Assembly: GCA_035710745.1 (NCBI GenBank)
Contig: DASTCX010000003.1
Location: 124,001-188,000, forward strand
DNA: 64,000 nt
Direction of reading: 5' to 3'
Source of the DNA: Candidatus Eremiobacteraceae bacterium
GTDB lineage: Bacteria > Vulcanimicrobiota > Vulcanimicrobiia > Eremiobacterales > Eremiobacteraceae
Part shown: positions 47,054 through 55,931 of the stretch, in pieces
Position numbering within the stretch: position 1 is the first letter of the stretch
How the letters are laid out: each line of letters begins with the position of its first letter
Position numbers and translations under genes: made by a program
The notes under the pieces: model-generated
Seen by the model: the letters and a program-made list of their open reading frames with translations, nothing else
Told to the model about the DNA's origin: nothing
Databases searched by the model: none

Positions 47054-50000
47054 ATGCATACGGATGGCCGGCGAACCCTAAGGTTCATTCTCGTCATCGC
47101 GATCGCTCTTGCGGCGCTCGCCTCGACCTATGCGGCGCTCTCTATTTTGTGGACTCCGCGGGCAAGCCTCGGATTCGGACTCAGGGGCCGGACCGTCATC
47201 GGGGTCGCGCCGCAGTCGTCCGCTGGCTTGGAGGGTATACGGCCGCACGATCAACTCAGCAAGACGACGCCTCTCGGTGCGCACCTCCGGATGCTTTGGT
47301 ACGACGACTATCGACCAGGCGAGACGCAAGCGCTGACAGTCGAACGTGGGTCGACGGCGCGCGACGTCGTCCTGACGGCCCAGCAACATCCCTTGCCGTT
47401 CACCCAAACGGCCGAAACGCTTATCGCTCTCCAACTCGCGAGCTACATCATCTTCATCGCTGTCGGAACGTGGCTCGTCCTCGTTCGGCCCGCGCGGTTC
47501 ACCTGGGGATTCTTCGTCTGTTGTCTTGGACTGGCGGCAGCGCCGCCGATGATCGGATGGGCGGTCTCGGGCCTGAATTCCGTGCTCGGCCTCGTCGCCT
47601 TTTGCACTTGGATCGTCATCAATGACGTGGCCACCATAGGTTTTCTCGTCTTCGCCCTGCGTTATCCAAGCGACGAACTCGTCGGGTGGCGCGCACAGGT
47701 CGCGAGGTTCCTACCGCTCTTGCTCGCGGGGATGATCGCGCTCGATGCTTGGAGCGTGAGGGCGTGGTACACGGGCGACGCCTTACCGGCGTGGGCGACG
47801 TGGGCGAGCGACGCGGCGGGATTCAGCGCGTGCATCGTGGGCGTGTTGTCGCTCGTCATGACATACCGGTCCGCCACTCCGCGCGACCGGCAGCGCCTTC
47901 TGTGGAGCATCATCGGATCGTGTGTCGGCTTCATCGGCTGGTTCATGTCGATCGCGTTTGCGAATCAAGGGTGGTTCATCGCGAGCCGCATCTCGGGGTT
48001 CGCGATGCTCGCGATCCCGTTGTCGGTGGGCTACGCAGTCATCAAGCACCGCGTGGTCGACGTGCGCTTCGCTCTGAACAGGGCGCTCACGTTCAGCATC
48101 ATCGCTTCGTGTCTCGTCGGCATCCTCGCGCTCACGTACTGGGGCACGGCATCCGTTTTGCAGCAGAGCCATGCGCAGCTGATCGTGCAGATCGCGATCG
48201 CGATGCTCGTGGGCGTCGCTCTGCAACGTATCTACGGTCGCGTAGAACGGTGGCTCCGGCATGCTTTGTTCCGCGGTCACGAGCGGGCCGAAGCGGCGCT
48301 CGACGCCGCGGCGGGCATCTTGGCCGTCGCGACGTCGTTCGATAGGCTCGACGCACTTCTCGCGGTGGAGCCGGCGGAGGCGTTGCAACTCGAATACGCC
48401 GGCGTGTATCGCAGCGGCCCCGACGGTGGGTTTCGGCGCGTCGCCAGCGCCGGTTCGAGCGCTTCGTTGCCCGACCGCATTTCTGCCGACGACTCGTCGA
48501 CCGTGCGCTTACACGCGCAGTCTTTCTTCATAGAAGAAGCCGGCGTTCCGTTCGCCATCCTCGTGTGCGGTCCGCACCGCAGCGGAACCGTCCTGGATCC
48601 GGACGAGATCAAGATGATGCGCCGATTTTCGGATGCGGGTGCGCGCGCCTATCGGGGTTTAGCGATGCGTTCGCAGCAGACGAAGCGCCTCGCCGAGCTG
48701 TTGCAATCGGCTCCGCAGGTCGAGCACGACGGGCTTGCCGACTTCCTCACGGATCAGGTCATGAATTCGCTTGCGGCCGATGACCGCGCTATCGTCGTCG
48801 CGTGCGCGACCGTTCCCGACGCGACCGGCGATGAGATTGCGGAAGCCATCGGTTCCGGTTCAGTGAGTAATCGTGTAACCGAACTGCTCGCCACGACGCC
48901 ATTCATCGTTCGGGGCGATGAAGGCTATCGAGCTCATCGGATGCTGGAGTCCGTTCTTCGCCGGCGCCTTCCGGACGGCGGTCGCGACGCGTTGACGCGC
49001 TGCGCTGCGCGTGCGTCGCGCGAAGGCGACCACATACGCGCCGCGCGCCGGTACATGCAGGCAGGCGATCGCGTGCAGGCGTTTGTTTCGCTCGAGACGT
49101 TCATGTCGAACAGCGGCCTCGAGCACCCGGACGTGACCGACGATCTGTACGCGCTCGTGGAATCCGCGACGACCGCCGAACTCAAGCGATATCCCAACCT
49201 GCTCGCGGCGCGCGTCTTCCGGCTGTGTCTGGTCGCGGAGAATCCGTCCGTGCGCAACGAGTCGCTTGCAGTTTGGCAAGTGCCGCTCGAAATCGATCGT
49301 GACGGTCACGACCGGCTCACCGCGAGCCTCGCGTTTGCCGTCTGCGAGTCCGGAGAACCGGAACGAGCGCAGCGCATGCTCGATAACCGCAAAGGCGCGC
49401 TCGGGAGCGCCGTCCGCGCGATTATCGAAGGCAAGCGAGGCGGCACGCGCGCCTGCGAGGCTCTTGCGCTCCAAACCGCGATGGAAGCGGATGCGTCGAG
49501 CGTCGCCGAGAGGATCGCATTGCTCGCGCGTTCGCAATACGTCGATCGGCTCTCCGGCCGCTGGCCGGAATCAAGGCTTCTCGCCGAGCGCATCGGCGCC
49601 GGGCACGGGCCCTGGTCGACACTGTCGCTGGTCGAGCAGCTCATTACTGCTTGGACCGCGGACGACGCCTCGTGTCGAGCACTGGCGCACAGCCTACTCG
49701 AGGAGTTGTCGGGCCCTGCAAAAGACTCGCTCGCGCATCTCGCGGAGAATGCGGGCGGCGGCACGCGGTCGCCGGCAACCACGTGTTATCCGAAGTATGC
49801 CGCGTATTCATGGTTGATGCGGGCGTGCAACGAGATCGACGACGCCGATGCGATTCGTTGTGCCGAACGCGCCGCGGAGAGCGCTGCGATCGCGAGAGAA
49901 CCGTATCTCCAAGTCCTCACGCTCGCGTGCCTCAGTGAGCTTGACGCGGAACGTCGCTTCGCCCACCTCGCGAGCGCCGTCGCGACCGCGCGCGAGACCG

Positions 50001-50833
50001 AGGCGGATGCGTTGACATCGTCGATCATGTCGCTCGTCGCCGATGATATCGATGCGGGGATGCTTGCGCCCGTGATCGCTCGCATGCGCAGGCGCAGCGC
50101 GAGCGGTGCGCCGCCGATCACGGTAGAGGTCGCATCCGGCACGGTGAGACGGGGGCGAGAACCCGTCGCCCTTTCGGAAGGCGAGACGGCTCTGGCCATC
50201 GCGCTCGCTCGCTCACCGCGGCCGAGCGCGAGCGGCGAACTTGTCGAAATGCTGTGGCCCGACCTCGACGAGGCGAATGGCGCCAGGGCGCTACAGACAT
50301 GCGTCTATCGCTTGCGGTCGAAGATCGGCGATCCCAACGCGGTCGAAAGCGTGGCGCAAGGATACCGCCTCAGACGGGGGACGACCGTCGACGTCTGGGA
50401 GGCCGATCGGCTGTTGGCGGAGTTGCCCGCAAGTTCGGCCCCGGACGAGTTCCAGCGCGCCCGGCTGGAAAGCATCGTTCGCCGCCTCGGGTCGGCTCGC
50501 CGGATGTCGAACTTCGCGTGGGAGTGGTACGCCGAAGTTGAGCGTCGCGTCGCGGATTTGCTGCGGCTCGCGCGACAGCGCCTCGCGGACGATGATCTCA
50601 AACGCGGTCGTGCGCAACGGGCGCTTGAGATCGCCCGCGACATGATCGCGGCCGACGAGTTCGACGAGTCCGCTCGCGAGCTGGCGATCCGCGCTCACCT
50701 CCTCATCGGCGACGTCGCCGAGGGCAGGCGCGAGTTCCGACGATACCGCGATCTCCTTCTCCGGGAACTATCGACCGAGCCGGCTGCGTCCCTCGCCGCG
50801 CTTCTGAAAATCGAAGACAGCCCCGAGCCGTAA
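47054..50833 (+). CDS. Membrane-anchored sensor joined to MalT-like, OmpR-HTH and BTAD output domains
   Basis: A giant one-component regulator of about 1259 residues. Order: TM1 (about 10-31); a periplasmic PDZ-like domain (36-112, TVIGVAPQSSAGLEGIRPHD); some eight TMs (117-395) ending in GYAVIKHRVVDVRFALNRAL and RIYGRVERWLRHALFRG, which is the ComP-type sensor-kinase membrane module; a GAF-like region (about 400-550); a MalT-like helical/TPR region (about 620-1010, FIVRGDEGYRAHRMLESVL) without any Walker motif; an OmpR-type winged helix (about 1021-1108, LVEMLWPDLDEANGARALQT); and a BTAD (about 1110-1250). No kinase H-box or ATPase is present. ATG 47054 has AGGA upstream; the frame opens earlier at 46916. 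Confidence 0.82.
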   Translation: MHTDGRRTLRFILVIAIALAALASTYAALSILWTPRASLGFGLRGRTVIGVAPQSSAGLEGIRPHDQLSKTTPLGAHLRMLWYDDYRPGETQALTVERGSTARDVVLTAQQHPLPFTQTAETLIALQLASYIIFIAVGTWLVLVRPARFTWGFFVCCLGLAAAPPMIGWAVSGLNSVLGLVAFCTWIVINDVATIGFLVFALRYPSDELVGWRAQVARFLPLLLAGMIALDAWSVRAWYTGDALPAWATWASDAAGFSACIVGVLSLVMTYRSATPRDRQRLLWSIIGSCVGFIGWFMSIAFANQGWFIASRISGFAMLAIPLSVGYAVIKHRVVDVRFALNRALTFSIIASCLVGILALTYWGTASVLQQSHAQLIVQIAIAMLVGVALQRIYGRVERWLRHALFRGHERAEAALDAAAGILAVATSFDRLDALLAVEPAEALQLEYAGVYRSGPDGGFRRVASAGSSASLPDRISADDSSTVRLHAQSFFIEEAGVPFAILVCGPHRSGTVLDPDEIKMMRRFSDAGARAYRGLAMRSQQTKRLAELLQSAPQVEHDGLADFLTDQVMNSLAADDRAIVVACATVPDATGDEIAEAIGSGSVSNRVTELLATTPFIVRGDEGYRAHRMLESVLRRRLPDGGRDALTRCAARASREGDHIRAARRYMQAGDRVQAFVSLETFMSNSGLEHPDVTDDLYALVESATTAELKRYPNLLAARVFRLCLVAENPSVRNESLAVWQVPLEIDRDGHDRLTASLAFAVCESGEPERAQRMLDNRKGALGSAVRAIIEGKRGGTRACEALALQTAMEADASSVAERIALLARSQYVDRLSGRWPESRLLAERIGAGHGPWSTLSLVEQLITAWTADDASCRALAHSLLEELSGPAKDSLAHLAENAGGGTRSPATTCYPKYAAYSWLMRACNEIDDADAIRCAERAAESAAIAREPYLQVLTLACLSELDAERRFAHLASAVATARETEADALTSSIMSLVADDIDAGMLAPVIARMRRRSASGAPPITVEVASGTVRRGREPVALSEGETALAIALARSPRPSASGELVEMLWPDLDEANGARALQTCVYRLRSKIGDPNAVESVAQGYRLRRGTTVDVWEADRLLAELPASSAPDEFQRARLESIVRRLGSARRMSNFAWEWYAEVERRVADLLRLARQRLADDDLKRGRAQRALEIARDMIAADEFDESARELAIRAHLLIGDVAEGRREFRRYRDLLLRELSTEPAASLAALLKIEDSPEP

Positions 50834-50974
50834 GCGCTCCGTGAGCGGTCCGCAGCGCGCGACCCCGCGCGGTATTGGCCGCCGTCAGCCGGCCGTGCCT
50901 GCCTTCCCTTAGACTTCGAACATCAACGTACTGCACCGTCGTTCGCACGGCCGTCTGGGGGAGACACGTTCATC

Positions 50975-52300
50975 ATGAGTCACATGCGAGTCAAGTTCTC
51001 TGTCGGCGCCGCCTTCGTAGCGGCGTGCGCAGCGTTCGCGGTCGCTGCCGCGGCGATGCTGCCCGCGAGCTCGTCTCCGATCGCAAGCACCGTCACCGTC
51101 ACGGAGTGTTCGTCCAGCTCGCCGTGCATCGACGTCAGGAATTCAAGCACCGGCCAAGCGGTTCGAGGGAGCTCGGCTCAAGGCGACGCCATCTCGGGCC
51201 GGACGAAAGCGTTCAGCGCCAAAGGAGGCGCGCGTGACGTGATGGCCGGCGTGCTCGGCGAGGATGTGTCCGTACCTCCAGCCGGACAAGAGAACTTCAG
51301 CTCTGGATTGGCCGGACGTTCGCAGACCGGTTTCGGCATCACGGGCTTCAGCAAGATCCACGCCGGCGTCGTCGGGTCGACGACCAACCCTAGTCTTTCT
51401 GACGGCTACGGCACGGCCGGCGTCGAGGGCTTCGATCAATCCAACGACGGTGGCCAGAACAATCTGGGCGTCGAGGGCGGAACGACCGCTGGCACCGGCG
51501 TCTTCGGGTTCTCGTCGCTCGGCAACGGCGTTCGCGGCATCACGTTCAATCCAAGTTCGCAGAACCAACAGCATCGCGCAGCGGTCTTCGGGATCGACAT
51601 GTCCACCGATGGCGGCGGGCTCAACTTCGGCGTCGCCGGCTTCAGCCCGGCGACGGGAATCGCCGGACTGAGCGTTGCCGCGCCGACAACCCAGGGCGCG
51701 CCGATCGCGCCGGCGGTCGCTGCCGTGTGTCTGAACGGCGGCGCAGCGATCCAAGCGGTGACGAGCCTCGCGCTTCCTTATACGTTGCTCATGACGCTGG
51801 ATTGCGGCGGAAACCTCACCGTCTCGGGAACGATAATGTCGCAATCCGCGATGGTCGATACGAAGACGGTCGATGGACGCGACGTCGCCGCCTACCAGGC
51901 TCGGCAGACGCAAGCGACGATCGAGGACTTCGGTGAAGGTCAGATCGTCAATGGAATCGGTGCGGTGCGGCTCAACGCCGACTTCGCCTCGACGATCGAT
52001 CGACGCGGCAATTACCTGGTGTTCATCACACCCGAAGGCGACAGCCGCGGATTATACGTCGAACACAAGACGAGCGCCGGCTTCGAGGTCCGGGAGAGCC
52101 AGGGTGGGCGCTCCACCATCGCGTTCTCGTACCGTATCGTCGCCCGCCCGATGGGTGCTGACGGGGACCGCCTGCCAGCGGTGAGAGATGTCATGGCGCG
52201 CGAGTCCGCCGGCGTCCATCGCTCGGGAGTGACGGCAGCGAAGATGTTGCGGCAGCTTGGGATCACGAAGGCGGCGTCGCCCTCAGTCGTCGGTGAATAA
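50975..52300 (+). CDS. Secreted surface protein, paralogue B
   Basis: A 441-residue exported protein homologous to the one at 40662. Shared: the exported N-terminus, the SPCIDVRNSSTGQAVRG motif, glycine-rich repeats in the middle (TAGTGVFGFSSLGNGVRGI), and the C-terminal domain ATIEDFGEGQIVNG ... YLVFITPEGDSRGLYVE ... FEVRESQGGRSTIAFSY. It lies 141 bases after the membrane BTAD regulator, which is its most likely controller. GGGGGAGAC lies upstream of ATG 50975 (alternative ATG 50984). Confidence 0.8.
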   Translation: MSHMRVKFSVGAAFVAACAAFAVAAAAMLPASSSPIASTVTVTECSSSSPCIDVRNSSTGQAVRGSSAQGDAISGRTKAFSAKGGARDVMAGVLGEDVSVPPAGQENFSSGLAGRSQTGFGITGFSKIHAGVVGSTTNPSLSDGYGTAGVEGFDQSNDGGQNNLGVEGGTTAGTGVFGFSSLGNGVRGITFNPSSQNQQHRAAVFGIDMSTDGGGLNFGVAGFSPATGIAGLSVAAPTTQGAPIAPAVAAVCLNGGAAIQAVTSLALPYTLLMTLDCGGNLTVSGTIMSQSAMVDTKTVDGRDVAAYQARQTQATIEDFGEGQIVNGIGAVRLNADFASTIDRRGNYLVFITPEGDSRGLYVEHKTSAGFEVRESQGGRSTIAFSYRIVARPMGADGDRLPAVRDVMARESAGVHRSGVTAAKMLRQLGITKAASPSVVGE

Positions 52301-52316
52301 CTTTTCGGCAGCGACG

Positions 52317-52676
52317 ATGGGACCGTCGAAATACGGGATCCGAAGGTTGCTCGCCGCGCTTCGGAAGCCCGATATGCTGGAACGGCTGCCGCTCGCCGTT
52401 GAACTCAAGGTCGCACTCGGCGCGGCGACGGCGCGCGAAGCGGTGATCAAGGTGGTCGATCGGGCGTTCAGCGTGCGGACGCCGTCGAACGAGCTCATGC
52501 GAGCGGTGGTCGTTTCGGGCGATGTCGAGGGGAACAAGGCGTCGTACGTCGCGGCCACTCTCCACGTTTCGATGCGCACGCTGTTTCGTCGGCGCTCGGA
52601 TGCCGTCGAGGCGATCGCGGCGGCGATCGACGGGATCGTCCATCATTCATCGAACGGATCGTACCTGCCGGAATAG
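52317..52676 (+). CDS. Small HTH protein, probable regulator
   Basis: A 119-residue soluble protein. The C-terminal half has a helix-turn-helix pattern in ASYVAATLHVSMRTLFRRRS followed by an amphipathic helix, so DNA binding is likely. The N-terminal half (LLAALRKPDMLERLPLAVEL) is helical. A GTG at 52293 that overlaps the preceding stop is the alternative start; neither has a clear ribosome site. No family can be named. Confidence 0.6.
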   Translation: MGPSKYGIRRLLAALRKPDMLERLPLAVELKVALGAATAREAVIKVVDRAFSVRTPSNELMRAVVVSGDVEGNKASYVAATLHVSMRTLFRRRSDAVEAIAAAIDGIVHHSSNGSYLPE

Positions 52677-52715
52677 CCGAGGTCCAAGAGCGGCCGCGGC
52701 CGAACGCGCTGAGCG

Positions 52716-53804
52716 ATGTCCCCAGAGGGAAGGTCCTCAAGAGGCCCCGTCTTCGTTTTGTTTTTCGAAGCGGTGGCGACGCTGCTCTGCGTCGCGATCA
52801 TCGTGCCTCCCGCAAACCGCGTCATGCTCATCGCGACGGTCGCGGCCGTCGAGCTCACTCCGTACATCCTTATCCTCAGTGCGATCGGGCTGTTCGCTGC
52901 GTTGCGCTTTGGGGGCCGCCTCAGGACACCGGTGGCCTCGCTAGCGGCGATAAACATACTGTTTTGCGCGATACCGATCGTCGCGACTGTGCGGTCTGGA
53001 ATCCCGTTGCGATTGCCCGTGATCCCGAGAGCGAGCGACATCGTCGAGTTTTCGGTCCCGGTCGATCTCGGCGTCGAGCGAACTTCGATCCGCGCCTATC
53101 TGCCGCGCTCGGGTCAGAACAATCCGGTCGTGTTCGCGATCTACGGAGGGGCGTGGCAATGGGGTTCGCCGGACAATGATGCGACGCTCAATCGATATCT
53201 CGCGGCGAGAGGCTATGCGGTATTTGCGCTCGACTACAGACATGCTCCGGCTTATGAGTTTCCGACGCCGCTCGGCGATGTGCGGGCGGAAATCGCGCTC
53301 GTCACGAGCCAGGCGAAGAAGTATCGGATTGACACGCGACGGATGGCGATCCTCGGCCATTCGTCGGGCGGCCAAATGGCGGAATTGAGCGCGTTCGCTC
53401 CAGGTACGCCCTTCCGCGCGCTCGTGAGTTTCTCGGGCGCGGTGGATCTCACTATGGGATACGAGTTTCCCCCATCGCCCGATCCCATCGGCGTTCCGGA
53501 GATCATAAGCTCGTACATGGGAGGAACACCAGTTCAAATGCCGGGCCGCTACCATGCCGCATCTCCGATCGACAACGTGCGCTGCGGGTCGCCTCCGACA
53601 TTGCTCATATATGGCAACAGGGACCACGTCGTAGACTTTCGCTCGGCGCTGAGATTGCGCGATGCGCTTCGATCGTGCGGGACCGACGTCACGCTGCTCG
53701 AGCTTCCATGGACGGAACACGGATTTGAGGACGTTCCTTGGGGCCTTCACGCGTCGATCGCGTTCGCTGAAGTCGAAACGTTTCTGCACCGTACGTTGCA
53801 GTAG
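52716..53804 (+). CDS. Membrane-tethered alpha/beta-hydrolase (esterase)
   Basis: A 362-residue protein. Three N-terminal hydrophobic segments (about 12-30, 36-60, 74-92) are followed by an esterase-lipase domain with the oxyanion motif YGGAWQWGS near 143, nucleophile GHSSGGQ (Ser near 216), acid in GNRDHVVD (Asp near 312) and base TEHGFED (His near 339). This is the acetyl-hydrolase/BD-FAE type that removes acyl groups from small or sugar substrates, probably outside the membrane. Confidence 0.87.
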   Translation: MSPEGRSSRGPVFVLFFEAVATLLCVAIIVPPANRVMLIATVAAVELTPYILILSAIGLFAALRFGGRLRTPVASLAAINILFCAIPIVATVRSGIPLRLPVIPRASDIVEFSVPVDLGVERTSIRAYLPRSGQNNPVVFAIYGGAWQWGSPDNDATLNRYLAARGYAVFALDYRHAPAYEFPTPLGDVRAEIALVTSQAKKYRIDTRRMAILGHSSGGQMAELSAFAPGTPFRALVSFSGAVDLTMGYEFPPSPDPIGVPEIISSYMGGTPVQMPGRYHAASPIDNVRCGSPPTLLIYGNRDHVVDFRSALRLRDALRSCGTDVTLLELPWTEHGFEDVPWGLHASIAFAEVETFLHRTLQ

Positions 53805-53834
53805 AGAAGAACTGCTAAGAGTTTGGAGTCTGGC

Positions 53835-54251
53835 ATGCCGCAAGCATCGATTCTCATCGCAGCGGTGATCATCGCAGGGCTAATCGGATACGCGCTGGGA
53901 CGTGCGCGTGGCCGAGAAGGAGCGACCGGTCAAGGGCGTCTCACACTCGACTCGCCGCCGACCACCACGAAGACGGATCTCGCGGTTCCGACGTCGTCGA
54001 CGTCTTCGGCCCTCGCCGATACCCTGGAATCGCTGGTCGCGTCAATGCCAGGAGCGGTGACGCCCTCGGTTCAAGCGGGCGCACACGTGTCCATCAAGAC
54101 GGACGTCACAAGAATCTTCGAACTTCCGAGCAAGGATTTGGCGGAAGCGGTCGCAGAGCGGGAGCGCGCAAAAGGGATGTCGGTCGTCGTCGCACCTCCC
54201 GACGCATCGGGCCAGATGTGGCGCGTCACCGCGACGAAGTCGCAAAGCTAA
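53835..54251 (+). CDS. Small membrane-anchored protein
   Basis: A 138-residue protein with one N-terminal TM (ASILIAAVIIAGLIGYALG), a Thr/Ser-rich linker and a soluble C-terminal domain. ATG 53835 follows GGAG by 6 bases. No family recognised; it lies 30 bases after the esterase gene and could share its transcript. Confidence 0.55.
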   Translation: MPQASILIAAVIIAGLIGYALGRARGREGATGQGRLTLDSPPTTTKTDLAVPTSSTSSALADTLESLVASMPGAVTPSVQAGAHVSIKTDVTRIFELPSKDLAEAVAERERAKGMSVVVAPPDASGQMWRVTATKSQS

Positions 54252-54328
54252 ACGGTCATTACGGTCCGGCGCTGCGGGCGGCTACGTGGAGCTCAGCCGC
54301 GCGAAGGTTGCCAATTCGGTCGCCTTGA

Positions 54329-55795
54329 TTAGGTCGACGTAGTTGGCGCCCCGCACCACGTCGTTAGAGAATCGTTGAGGCCGTTTTTGGTTTCGTCTCC
54401 GACCCAGGCGACGTGTCCATCCGGCCGGATCAACACGGCGGTCGGAGCGGCGACCGTTCCCAATGCGGGCAACGCCCACACGCCGTCGTATTTCGCGTCG
54501 ATCAGCCGTACACGATCCATCCACGGGGTGATGTCAAAGCCGTTTGGGTCGCCGAAGTTGAGCAGCACCGGCCGCGCAGCGTGCAGCGTGGCGAACACCC
54601 GCAGCGGGCCATCGGTTGTGACCAAGTCGAGGTCCGGCATGCGACGTCCGACAAGCGGGTGTCCGCCGCCAAGATCGTAGCGAACGTCCAGACCAGACAT
54701 GCTCGCCGCGAAACGCTTGCGAGGTTCGTCCATGCGGAGAAGCTCTGACATCATTTCACGCAAGGCGTTGATACGGTCGTCTGCGCGGTTGCGAAGCACC
54801 CCTTGGGCCATGTTGTTGCGCAGCACGCTCGCGCCGATCGGGTGACGCTCGACGTGGTAGGTATCCAGGACGCTCTCTGGCGACGTCTTCTTGACCACTT
54901 GAGCAAGCTTCCATCCCAGATTCACCGCATCTTGGACACCGATGTTGAGTCCTTGGCCGCCGACCGGGCTATGCACGTGCGCGGCATCGCCGGCCAACAA
55001 GACCCGCCGGTCGCGGTATGCGGCGGCTTGCCGAGCCATGTCGGTGAAACGGGAGATCCACCTTGGGTTGTGGATTCCGTAATCGGTTTCACACACGGCG
55101 ATGAGCGACTCACTCACATCGCGCAATGTAGGCTCGCTACTCGGTCCGAGTCGCTGTTCGCCCACGACGAGTCGCACTCCATCATCGTCCAACCTATTGA
55201 GCGCGTAGAACCCTCGCGCATCGTGGTGGATGCCTGCCACCGGCTCGCCCGTCATCTCAGCCTCGGCGATCAGCCAACTCGTGGTAGGATCCCATCCGGG
55301 AAAGTCGATACCGGCCGTCTTTCGGACCGTACTACGGCCGCCGTCGCAACCTACGAGATATTGCGCACGCATGGATCTGCCATCGGACAACTGCACGTCG
55401 ACGGCGTAATCGTCCTGTCGGAAACCCGTCACCTCACACTCGCGATGGATACGCACCCCCAGTTCGTCGACCCACTCGGCCAGTAATCGCTCGATGTGCT
55501 TCTGGAAGAGCCCGAGCACGTAGTTATGCCGAGTCGGAAAGTCGCTGATGTCGAGCGAGGTGTCGGCAAAATGGACGACAGGATAGGTTTTCCCATGCGC
55601 TAGGAACCGCTCAGCGATGCCACGCTGATCGAGAACTTCGATCGTGCGCGAGTGCAGGCCACCCGCACGCGAGCCGACGATCTCTTGGTTAGCACGCCGT
55701 TCGACAACGGTTACGTCGACCGCGGCGAGCGCCAGTTCACCCGCCAGCATCAGGCCAGTCGGGCCCGCGCCCACAACGGTCACCTCTGCGTCCAT
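54329..55795 (-). CDS. FAD-dependent monooxygenase, rifampicin monooxygenase (Rox)-like
   Basis: A 488-residue class A flavoprotein hydroxylase. It has the Rossmann GxGxxG in VVGAGPTGLMLA, the DG motif in YLVGCDGGRSTVRK near 158, and the second FAD motif in VLLAGDAAHVHSPVGGQGLN near 280. A C-terminal thioredoxin-like domain (VFATLHAARPVLLNFGD to the end) completes the Rox/phenol-hydroxylase plan. LDQRGIAERFLAHG is very similar to remembered Rox sequences. It could hydroxylate and inactivate an aromatic antibiotic, or act on another phenol; sequence alone cannot decide. ATG 55795 is chosen because the FAD motif starts 5 residues later. Confidence 0.88.
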   Translation of the reverse strand: MDAEVTVVGAGPTGLMLAGELALAAVDVTVVERRANQEIVGSRAGGLHSRTIEVLDQRGIAERFLAHGKTYPVVHFADTSLDISDFPTRHNYVLGLFQKHIERLLAEWVDELGVRIHRECEVTGFRQDDYAVDVQLSDGRSMRAQYLVGCDGGRSTVRKTAGIDFPGWDPTTSWLIAEAEMTGEPVAGIHHDARGFYALNRLDDDGVRLVVGEQRLGPSSEPTLRDVSESLIAVCETDYGIHNPRWISRFTDMARQAAAYRDRRVLLAGDAAHVHSPVGGQGLNIGVQDAVNLGWKLAQVVKKTSPESVLDTYHVERHPIGASVLRNNMAQGVLRNRADDRINALREMMSELLRMDEPRKRFAASMSGLDVRYDLGGGHPLVGRRMPDLDLVTTDGPLRVFATLHAARPVLLNFGDPNGFDITPWMDRVRLIDAKYDGVWALPALGTVAAPTAVLIRPDGHVAWVGDETKNGLNDSLTTWCGAPTTST

Positions 55796-55872
55796 ACGTC
55801 CGGCATTGTACGACACGACCAGAGGCTTGCCGCAAGTCCCCATCCATGGTGTATAATGAAACTGGAGAAGAG

Positions 55873-55903
55873 CAGTGAAGGCGACTATTTAGTCGCCTTC
55901 GCT
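55873..55903 (-). terminator. Hairpin downstream of the PQQ-like gene
   Basis: Long near-perfect stem GTGAAGGCGACTA / TAGTCGCCTTCGCT with a 2-3-base loop. On the minus strand it is followed by a T-rich tract, so it probably ends the PQQ-like propeller transcript before the monooxygenase gene. Confidence 0.6.
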
Positions 55904-55931
55904 GTGTACTAGGCCGAACAGATCGTTGCGG

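Noticed and set aside
55652-55912. Small open frame antisense to the monooxygenase N-terminus
   Set aside because: It overlaps the monooxygenase start and the terminator hairpin and has no coding features.
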